Shown: in pieces, positions 5,655 to 12,258 of the stretch
How the letters are laid out: every line of letters begins with the position of its first letter
Numbering within the stretch: position 1 is the stretch's first letter
Source: Bifidobacteriaceae bacterium
Lineage (GTDB): Bacteria > Actinomycetota > Actinomycetes > Actinomycetales > WQXJ01
Length of the DNA: 12,463 bases
Direction of reading: 5' to 3'
NCBI GenBank assembly: GCA_031266115.1
Contig: JAISBQ010000348.1
Span: forward strand, 1-12,463
Notes under the pieces: generated by a model
What the model saw: the letters and a program-made list of their open reading frames with translations, nothing else
The model's database searches: none
Told to the model about the DNA's origin: nothing
Position numbers and translations under genes: made by a program

Positions 5655-5664
5655 GCCACGTGGC
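5655..5664. promoter_or_regulatory. Palindrome over the glycosidase -35 region
   Basis: GCCACGTGGC is a perfect 10-bp palindrome. It overlaps the -35 position (5661-5666) of the promoter predicted from TATAAT at 5684. The site is well placed to block polymerase or substitute for the poor -35 by activator contact. The regulator is unknown. Confidence 0.4.
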
Positions 5665-5689
5665 CTGATCGGCGGGCAGGGGCTATAAT
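5661..5689 (+). promoter_or_regulatory. Promoter of the GH3 glycosidase gene
   Basis: A consensus TATAAT (5684-5689) stands out in GC-rich surroundings. At 17 bases upstream the -35 reads TGGCCT (5661-5666), a poor match, which suggests dependence on an activator or modest basal strength. The predicted start near 5696 leaves a 5' UTR of about 139 bases. Confidence 0.6.
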
Positions 5690-5696
5690 TCTGGCA

Positions 5697-5801
5697 GTTG
5701 GGGCCCACGCCTGCGAACGGCGTCGTTTCGCAAGGCTGGGAATCGATTGCATCGCGTGCACGGGTGCTACGGCAGCGTTCGTCCGTGTGGTGTACCCCAA
5801 C
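5697..5801 (+). promoter_or_regulatory. Structured 5' UTR of the glycosidase mRNA
   Basis: Nearly the whole leader can be closed by GTTGGGG (5697-5703) with CCCCAAC (5795-5801), continued by CCAC 5705-5708 with GTGG 5787-5790. Inside lie GCCTGCGAA 5709-5717 with TTCGCAAGGC 5727-5736 (one bulged A), CGAT/ATCG (5744-5747, 5751-5754) and ACGG/CCGT (5769-5772, 5783-5786). This is a multibranch shape like a riboswitch aptamer, but I could not match it to TPP, SAM, c-di-GMP, cobalamin or other classes I know. The ribosome site GAAAGG follows at 5821-5826. Confidence 0.35.
5738..5751. promoter_or_regulatory. LacI-family-like operator
   Basis: GGGAATCGATTGCA matches seven of the eight fixed positions of the LacI-family pattern TGnnAnCGnTnnCA, with a perfect AATCGATT core. 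It lies about 45 bases downstream of the predicted start, a place where a repressor would form a roadblock. LacI-type repressors commonly control sugar hydrolases in actinobacteria. No regulator gene is in the window. Confidence 0.35.
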
Positions 5802-5834
5802 GATGTCACCTCAATCCCCTGAAAGGTTGTTCGA

Positions 5835-8800
5835 ATGAAACGTGGATTTCTGACCAGCAAATCCTCAGCGTCGGGCCTGGCTACGGCGGCATTGATTGCC
5901 GCCCTCCTGGTGCCCACCGCGGGAGCCGGCCCAGCAGGCGCGGCACCCGATGACGGCTTCGTCCCGGCAGTCGACCGCATCTTCCGCGACCACAACGTCG
6001 ACTCCGGTGCGCGCATCGACGACATCATGGCTCAGCTGACCCTCGAGGAGAAGGTGGCGCTGTCCGTCAGCGGCGGCGCGATCGCCAGGCTCGGCCTCAA
6101 CGGCATGCGCGGCGGCGGCGGCGAGGGCCTGCACGGCGTGACCGGTTCGGGCACCACCGGCTACACGGTGTTCCCGGAGCCTCTCGGCCTGTCCCAGTCC
6201 TGGGATCCCGATCTGATGTACGACTTCGGCGACGCCTTGGCCTCGGAATCAATCGCCAACGGTGGCGGCATCCAACGGTTGACGCCAGTGCTCGATCTGA
6301 CCCGCGATCCTCGGTACGGACGCGCCTATGAGACCTATGGCGAAGACGCCTACCTCACTGGCGAGCTCGGCACCCAGGCCACGACGGGCATGAACCAGCG
6401 CACGGCGGACGGCTACGGAGCCTTCCTGCCGCAGCTCAAGCACCCGTTGGCCTACAACAACGAGGTCAACCGCCTGTGGACCAACTCGGTCATCCCCGAG
6501 CAGGTCACCAACGACTACTACATCAAGGCCTTCAAGTACCCGATCTCCGCGGGCAGCGCGAAGAGCCTCATGAACTCTTACCCCCTCATCAACGGCAAGC
6601 CGATGTCCGTCAACCCCCTTCAGCGGGACCTGCTCACCGAGTGGACCCCGGACTATGAGGGCACTGGGCACTACGAGTACACCACCACCAATGACTACGG
6701 TTCGGGCTCCTCGATGTGGGCGCACTCCCAGCGCTACTTCGACGACGATCCTGCAGGCTGGGCGCTCGGCATCGCCGAAGGCGTCCAGAATGGTCAGATG
6801 GGCTGGTCCTTCCGTGAGTTCGGCAACGCCACCAACATGATCTACGAAGCGTTGGCGCGCGGCACTCTTACCGAGTCCGATGTCGATGCCAACGCTCGGC
6901 GCCGGCTGAGCCAGGAGCTCCACGTCGGCGATCTGGATCACCTCGAGCCCCAGAACCCGCACCTTGAGCGCACCGCGCTGGCGCTGGCGCCCCAGATTCA
7001 GGATCACAAGGAACTCGCCCTGCGCTCGGCACAGGAACAGATTGTCCTGCTGAAGAACGACGCGAACACGCTGCCGCTGTCCGGCTCGGCCACCGACTCG
7101 GTGGTTCTGCTCGGCACGCTCGCCGATTCCGTCGAGAAGAACCACTACACCGGCAACTGGCCCTATGCGGTCACGATCAAGGACGCCTTGTCCAACAAGC
7201 TCGGCGCCTCCAACGTGGCCTTCGACCAGGCGGTCGAGACGGTCGCGATCAAGGCCTCCAACGGCAAGTACCTCAAGGCCCCGAACAACACCGTTGACCG
7301 GAACCCGAACGCCACCGGCACCGGCGACCAGCCGATCACGGCGACAGGCACCCCGGCTGGCGCCCAGGTCGCTAGGTCCGACACGGATCTCCTCTTCGAC
7401 ATCTACGATTACGGCCCCTACGACGTGCAGATGCGCACGCCCATCAACAACCGGTTCGTCCAGGTTCCCAACCGCACCAACGCCATCGCCCCGGTGAGCA
7501 TGATCAACAACACCGTCAAGGCGGGCTATCGCAACACGGCCAGCGGCTCCACCTATTCCGTCTTCCAGGGCCTGCGCCTGGCGAAGACCGACGACGGCAA
7601 GACCGGCATCTATTCGCCATTGGCAGGCAACGGCGGCAACAACGCCTACAGCGCGAGCGCCATGGCCTACGACGTCGACGATGAAGATCTCAACAACGGC
7701 ACCTACCTCAAGTGGACGACGGGGACCGACAGGATCTCCGCCGATGTCACCCAGGGCAAGATCGGCCCGTTCCGCGCCGAGAACCACACCAACGGCCCGG
7801 ACATCGCGAGCGCGCCGTTCGATGCCGACCCGAACGATGACGTCGTGGACGGTCTGCCCGCCGAGTACAAGTTCGACTTCGAGACCATCCGCTCCGTCGA
7901 CACCGCCATCGATGAGACGATCGCCGCCGCACCGGCCGGTGCTCCCATCGTTCTGACCGTCGGCCAGGATGCCTGGATGACCGCCCGTGAGGCCGTCGAC
8001 CTGCAGAAGACGGGTCTGTCGGACCAGCAGGTCGAGCAGATCGATCACATCACGAACGATCTGGGCCGCGACCTCATCCTCATCGTCAAGACCGGCTCGC
8101 CGATGGCGGTTCAGCCGGCAGTGGCGAACAACCCCAAGGTCAAGGCAATCCTTGAAGTCGCTCACTCTGCGCAGGAAGAGGGCTCGGCGCTCGTCTCGGC
8201 CCTGTTCGACGACGGCTATTCGGTGCCTGCCACCGGATTCGCCCCGACGCAGAACAAGTACACGCCCGTCGCCACCTTCTCGTCCTACCCGGGCTACCTG
8301 AGTTCCGACGGCACGGTTCCGGCCTATTCGCCCTCCGGGCGTCTGTCCGCCACCTGGTACGGGAACGTCTCCGACATGATCGGTGCTTCCGAGGATCATC
8401 CGCCGGCCTCCTACCGCTGGCCGGACTACTCCGAGAGCGGCAACGACAACCTGTCGAACATGAACGGCACCATCCCCACGGGCCTGATGACCTACGACAT
8501 CGTCAAGGGTGAGCGGACCTACCAGTTCTTCCAGGGGACGCCGCTGTACTCGTTCGGCCACGGCCTGACGTACACCAACTTCGTGTACTCGAACGTAGCG
8601 GTCTCGGGGATCTCGAGCGGCCACTTCACCGTGTCCGGCCAGGTCCGCAACGCCGGTTCGGTCAAGTCCGACGAAGTTGTCCAGATCTATTCCTCGTTCA
8701 CGGGCACCCCATCCCGGATTGTCCAGCCTGAGCAGAAGCTGATCGCGTTCGATCGCATCCGCGATATTGCTCCGAATGAGACGCGGACCTTCTCCTTCTC

Positions 8801-11800
8801 CGTGGACCTGGTGGACAAGCTGGGTGTGTGGGACGTCGAGCAGGGCAAGGACATCGTCGAGCCCGGCGCCTACCGGATCAAGGCCGCCAAGTCTGCGGTC
8901 GACACTGGCACCGGCGTCACTCTCAACGTGGCTGGCGCCAACGGCACTGCCGCCGCGGTCCGCAACCTCAACCAAGAGGTTCTGGCCGAGCGTTTCGACG
9001 ATTATTCGAACTACTCGGGCGACGTGAGCGACATGGAGCTGATCAGCTCTTCCGTCGATCTCTATTCCAACACCGCCGTGCAGCTGCGTGAGGCTGGCGC
9101 TTGGATCAACTTCAAGAACGTCCAGATTCCGGCCGGCACCACGCGCGTGTCCGCCAAGATCGGCGCCAACCGCACCAGCACGCTCGAGTTCGTCGCGCTG
9201 CCGGCCGGTTCCGACCCGGCAGATCTCGCAACGGCCTCGCCGCTGGCGAGTTTCGTGATCGGTGATACCCGGCCCGTGGCGGGCATCCCCGCCGGCCTGG
9301 GCATCGGCCCGATCTCGGTTGTCCAGTCCACGCGTCCGCAGGTTGGAAGCCCGGCCGGTCCGGACAAGTTGGACTCCCATGGCCAGCCGTACAAGAACGC
9401 CTACATCAAGCCGGGTTGGACTCGCACCAGCCGGACGTTCACCGCGCCGGCCGCGGGCCGCTACGACATCTACGTCCGGACCAGCAACCCGGGCACCCAG
9501 ATCGAGTGGTTCAAGTTCGGCAACACCGCGGAGGCCACCCAGTCCCTGGAGATCACCCAGCAGGAGAGCCTCGACTCGATCCGTGAGCCGGGCGGCGAAC
9601 TGAAGCTCGGCGTGGACATCACTCCGACAACGTCGACGTCCACCGTGCTGTGGTCGGTGACCGACGCGGATGGCGAGGACACCAACATCGCCTCGATCAA
9701 CGCCGCCACCGGCGTGCTCAAGGCCAATGGCGCATCCGGCGGCAACGGCACCGTCATCGTGACCGCGACCTCAGCCGGCCGCACCGCCACGAAGACAATC
9801 ATGGTGACCAACCAGGTCGCCACGAACAGGGTGACCATCAGCGGATCTCCCAAGACGATCGCTTACCCGATTCTGCGGAATGGCACTGCCTTCGGCGCTA
9901 ACGACAACATCCAGCGCTACGGCGGCACCAACCAGCAGAGCGTGGCGGCCACGGAGCTGTTCTCCGAGACCGCGGGCAGCTACCACCAGCCCACCACCTT
10001 CCTCGCCGTCCCGACTAACGCGTTCACCTGGACCATCGAGGATGTGAACGGCGGTCCGACCACGTTGGCTACCGTCAACGCCTCCGGCCTGGTCACCGCG
10101 ACCGGTCAGGGCGACGGCAAGGTTGTGGTGGTCGCCACGCTGAACAACAACCCGGATATTGTGGCGAAGCGGGCCATCACCCTGCAGAACCAAGGCACCA
10201 AGGATCCGGTCAAGCAGATTCATGCCGAGAACTACGACACTGGCTCCGGAACCGCGGCCACCACGTGGGCCACGGGCGGCAACCAGATGGGTCTGTACAT
10301 CAACGTGGCGAACAACGGCACGCTGACCTTCAAGAATGTCGATTTCGCGGCGCTGGCTCCTCAGCGGGCAGCCGTCCGCGTCGCGCCCAACACCAACGGC
10401 GTCGCCAATGGCACCGTGGAGATTTGGCTCGACTCGGTCACCACCGGCACCAAGATCGCCGACATTCCTGTGACCACCGGCAACGCGACGAACACGTATG
10501 CGACGTTCACCGCGCCGGTCACGAACAACCCGCAGGGCGTGCACGACGTCATCGTCCGCTCGGCTGGTGCGGCTCTTCGTGTCGACTGGTTCACGTTCTC
10601 CCAGTACACGACGAACAACCTGTTCCTCCTGGAGGCCCTGCTCGACACGGCACTGCCGCTCTACGCCAACCAGGCCACCTATGCGCCGACGTGGTTCGCC
10701 GCGTTCGACGCGGCGGTGCAGGCGGCCCAGGCGATTGTCGACGCCGGGACCGGGAGCGACCTGGCCATCAACACCGCGATCCAGACCCTGCAGGACCTGA
10801 TGGCCAGCCCGGAGTACGCGCTGTATCTGGCCATCCTGCAGGACGCGATCGCGGCGGCGGACGCGGTTCTCGCCTCACCGGGCGACTACATCGCCTCGAC
10901 GCTGGTCGGGCTTGACACCGCGAGGGACGCGGCGGCGGCGCTGATTCCGCCGCCGGCGGGTACCACGCAGGCCGACATCAACGCCGCAGCTGCGACGTTG
11001 CTTGCCGCCTACCAGGCTGCGGCCAAGAAGGGTGACATCACTGCTCTTCAGGCGTTGTACTCCATGGTGAACGGCCTGAACTCGAGCGACTACACGACAG
11101 GGAGTTGGGCTCCGGTTGCCACGGCACTGGCAGGCGCCCAAACTCTGCTCGGTGCTCCGGAGGTCCCGCAGGCCGAGGTCGATGACGTCTTCAACGCGCT
11201 GCGCAGCTCGCTGAGCGGCCTGGTTGCCAGGCCATTCACGGGTGGCCTGGAGGCGGCCATCGGACTGGGTCAGGTGATCGTGGACAACATCGGCGCCTAC
11301 GTGCCGTCCACGGTGATCGGGCTCGCCGATGCCCTCCAGCACGCCAAGGATGTCCTCGCCAACGGCAACGCGACATCCAGCGAGGTGTCGGGTGCTCAGT
11401 CGGCGTTGATGGCCAAGGTCATGGACGCCAAACTCCGCGCCACCAGCTCGTCGCTGAGTTCCGCCGTGGAAGAAGCACAGCTGATCGCGTTGGGCGACTA
11501 CACGCCGGATTCGGTCCAGACGCTGACCGACGCCCTAGCGTCTGGCCGCGCCCTGCTGGGTGACCCCGAGGCCACTCAGGACGCCATTGATGCCGCCACG
11601 GCAGCCATCAAGGCGGCGGCGGCCGGCCTGGCCGTGGCCAGCGCCGTGGTCGAGGCTGTCGCTCCGGCGGCAGCCCCGGCGGCACAGCCCGCGACAGGGA
11701 CTGCGAAGGTTTCCAAGGCGAGTCTCCTGAAGTCCCATCAGCCGAAGTTCGTCGGCAAGGCCGTCGCCGGTAAGAAGCTGCGGGCGGTCCTGGGCTCCTG

Positions 11801-11987
11801 GACCAAGGGGACCACGGTGACCTATCGCTGGTATCGCAACGGCAAGGCCATCTCGGGTGCCACCTCGAAGGCCTACACGCTGCGGCAGGCCGACGTGGGC
11901 AAGAGGATCGTCGTGAAGGCGACCGGAGCCAAGGCGGGTTACGCCAAGGTCATCCGCGCCTCCAAGTCGATCAAGATCAAGAAGTAG
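5835..11987 (+). CDS. Secreted multidomain glycoside hydrolase family 3 protein
   Basis: The 2,050-residue exported protein is much longer than typical GH3 enzymes (roughly 600-900). A Sec signal peptide (1-37, cleavage likely after GAA) leads in. The GH3 N-domain (about 55-370) shows LDLTRDPRYGRAYETYGED (153-171), K202-H203 and the probable nucleophile D287 in TTTNDYGS. The GH3 C-domain (about 395-920) is split at about 466-690 by a fascin/beta-trefoil-like insert (AIKASNGKYL). It contains E719, the best acid/base candidate in AREAVDL, and LYSFGHGLTYTNF. An Fn3-like domain (925-1020), CBM6-like modules (1047-1229, 1459-1590), two Big_2-like domains (1245-1453), five FIVAR-like repeats (1597-1931) and a basic Ig-like end (1955-2050) follow. 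There is no LPXTG. It has its own promoter and terminator-like hairpins. It likely cleaves beta-linked (or arabinofuranosyl-type) termini of plant or host glycans; the substrate is unknown. Confidence 0.92.
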   Translation: MKRGFLTSKSSASGLATAALIAALLVPTAGAGPAGAAPDDGFVPAVDRIFRDHNVDSGARIDDIMAQLTLEEKVALSVSGGAIARLGLNGMRGGGGEGLHGVTGSGTTGYTVFPEPLGLSQSWDPDLMYDFGDALASESIANGGGIQRLTPVLDLTRDPRYGRAYETYGEDAYLTGELGTQATTGMNQRTADGYGAFLPQLKHPLAYNNEVNRLWTNSVIPEQVTNDYYIKAFKYPISAGSAKSLMNSYPLINGKPMSVNPLQRDLLTEWTPDYEGTGHYEYTTTNDYGSGSSMWAHSQRYFDDDPAGWALGIAEGVQNGQMGWSFREFGNATNMIYEALARGTLTESDVDANARRRLSQELHVGDLDHLEPQNPHLERTALALAPQIQDHKELALRSAQEQIVLLKNDANTLPLSGSATDSVVLLGTLADSVEKNHYTGNWPYAVTIKDALSNKLGASNVAFDQAVETVAIKASNGKYLKAPNNTVDRNPNATGTGDQPITATGTPAGAQVARSDTDLLFDIYDYGPYDVQMRTPINNRFVQVPNRTNAIAPVSMINNTVKAGYRNTASGSTYSVFQGLRLAKTDDGKTGIYSPLAGNGGNNAYSASAMAYDVDDEDLNNGTYLKWTTGTDRISADVTQGKIGPFRAENHTNGPDIASAPFDADPNDDVVDGLPAEYKFDFETIRSVDTAIDETIAAAPAGAPIVLTVGQDAWMTAREAVDLQKTGLSDQQVEQIDHITNDLGRDLILIVKTGSPMAVQPAVANNPKVKAILEVAHSAQEEGSALVSALFDDGYSVPATGFAPTQNKYTPVATFSSYPGYLSSDGTVPAYSPSGRLSATWYGNVSDMIGASEDHPPASYRWPDYSESGNDNLSNMNGTIPTGLMTYDIVKGERTYQFFQGTPLYSFGHGLTYTNFVYSNVAVSGISSGHFTVSGQVRNAGSVKSDEVVQIYSSFTGTPSRIVQPEQKLIAFDRIRDIAPNETRTFSFSVDLVDKLGVWDVEQGKDIVEPGAYRIKAAKSAVDTGTGVTLNVAGANGTAAAVRNLNQEVLAERFDDYSNYSGDVSDMELISSSVDLYSNTAVQLREAGAWINFKNVQIPAGTTRVSAKIGANRTSTLEFVALPAGSDPADLATASPLASFVIGDTRPVAGIPAGLGIGPISVVQSTRPQVGSPAGPDKLDSHGQPYKNAYIKPGWTRTSRTFTAPAAGRYDIYVRTSNPGTQIEWFKFGNTAEATQSLEITQQESLDSIREPGGELKLGVDITPTTSTSTVLWSVTDADGEDTNIASINAATGVLKANGASGGNGTVIVTATSAGRTATKTIMVTNQVATNRVTISGSPKTIAYPILRNGTAFGANDNIQRYGGTNQQSVAATELFSETAGSYHQPTTFLAVPTNAFTWTIEDVNGGPTTLATVNASGLVTATGQGDGKVVVVATLNNNPDIVAKRAITLQNQGTKDPVKQIHAENYDTGSGTAATTWATGGNQMGLYINVANNGTLTFKNVDFAALAPQRAAVRVAPNTNGVANGTVEIWLDSVTTGTKIADIPVTTGNATNTYATFTAPVTNNPQGVHDVIVRSAGAALRVDWFTFSQYTTNNLFLLEALLDTALPLYANQATYAPTWFAAFDAAVQAAQAIVDAGTGSDLAINTAIQTLQDLMASPEYALYLAILQDAIAAADAVLASPGDYIASTLVGLDTARDAAAALIPPPAGTTQADINAAAATLLAAYQAAAKKGDITALQALYSMVNGLNSSDYTTGSWAPVATALAGAQTLLGAPEVPQAEVDDVFNALRSSLSGLVARPFTGGLEAAIGLGQVIVDNIGAYVPSTVIGLADALQHAKDVLANGNATSSEVSGAQSALMAKVMDAKLRATSSSLSSAVEEAQLIALGDYTPDSVQTLTDALASGRALLGDPEATQDAIDAATAAIKAAAAGLAVASAVVEAVAPAAAPAAQPATGTAKVSKASLLKSHQPKFVGKAVAGKKLRAVLGSWTKGTTVTYRWYRNGKAISGATSKAYTLRQADVGKRIVVKATGAKAGYAKVIRASKSIKIKK
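10623..11627 (+). repeat. Five degenerate FIVAR-like repeats (protein level)
   Basis: Inside the glycosidase, residues 1597-1931 form five units of about 60-66 residues: about 1597-1656, 1664-1729, 1737-1797, 1804-1865 and 1867-1931. Each has two or three Ala-rich helices around an L..A...A....Y(T/V)..(S/T)...L..AL..A..LL pattern, such as DYTPDSVQTLTDALASGRALL. This is the FIVAR (found in various architectures) pattern of Gram-positive surface proteins, linked to carbohydrate or cell-wall binding. The copies are divergent, not recent duplications. Confidence 0.7.
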
Positions 11988-11993
11988 CGATCA

Positions 11994-12036
11994 GGGCGGG
12001 GGAGGAGGCCGACAGAGCCTCCTCCCCTTCCCGCCC
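11994..12036 (+). terminator. Terminator-like hairpin after the glycosidase
   Basis: GGGCGGG plus GGAGGAGGC (11994-12009) pairs with GCCTCCTCC (12017-12025) and then CCCGCCC (12030-12036), skipping a 4-base CCTT bulge. The result is a 16-bp stem with a 7-base loop, starting 6 bases after the stop codon. There is no U tract, common for actinobacterial terminators. Confidence 0.65.
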
Positions 12037-12091
12037 CGCGGGGCGCCCGGCCGGATGGATGTCCGCCAGGCGCCCCGCGCGTGCGCCTGGC
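12037..12091 (+). other. Overlapping alternative hairpins upstream of rpoB
   Basis: CGCGGGGCGCC (12037-12047) pairs with GGCGCCCCGCG (12069-12079), an 11-bp stem. GCCAGGCGC (12065-12073) pairs with GCGCCTGGC (12083-12091), a 9-bp stem. They share 12069-12073 and exclude each other. They lie between the gene-end hairpin and the rpoB promoter, so they could reinforce termination; a regulatory switch is also conceivable. Confidence 0.5.
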
Positions 12092-12130
12092 TACTATCGG
12101 ACGATGGCGTTCATGCAGGTCAGGGGGCCC

Positions 12131-12159
12131 TTGTCAGGCGGCGTCCAGTGGGGTAAGCT
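12131..12159 (+). promoter_or_regulatory. Promoter of rpoB
   Basis: TTGTCA (12131-12136, five of six consensus bases) and TAAGCT (12154-12159, TAnnnT) are spaced by an ideal 17 bases. The predicted start, near 12167, gives a leader of about 88 bases. Because the rplL and glycosidase terminators lie upstream, this promoter probably drives rpoB(C). Confidence 0.65.
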
Positions 12160-12237
12160 GACGCTTTGCGCCGGTTTGTGCCCAAAGACCACTCCACGAC
12201 TCTTCAAGCCACCTGTGCGCCGCGTGCTTTTCGATCT

Positions 12238-12258
12238 CCAGGGAAGGATCCCCCTTGG
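12238..12258 (+). promoter_or_regulatory. rpoB ribosome site and start-codon hairpin
   Basis: AAGGA (12244-12248) lies 6 bases before the TTG start and decides it. CCAGGG (12238-12243) can pair with CCCTTGG (12252-12258) with one bulged T, placing the Shine-Dalgarno in the loop and the TTG in the stem. This could lower initiation, but the stem is short. Confidence 0.45.

Noticed and set aside
5697..5801. c-di-GMP-I riboswitch assignment from GCAAGGC
   Set aside because: Only a short fragment resembles the GCAAAGCC part; the second conserved half and tetraloop-receptor pieces are not found.
5531..6028. 165-codon minus-strand frame
   Set aside because: It crosses the rplL terminator, the glycosidase promoter and its signal peptide, and its translation shows no motif.
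6249..9380. 1,043-codon open frame antisense to the glycosidase
   Set aside because: It is a product of GC-rich codon bias: a low-complexity Arg/Gly/Val/Asp-rich translation with no recognisable domain, opposite a clear multidomain gene.
10623..11627. Coiled-coil or collagen-like repeat
   Set aside because: The period is about 60-66 residues with Tyr/Thr-containing inter-helix turns, which fits FIVAR-like bundles better than heptads.
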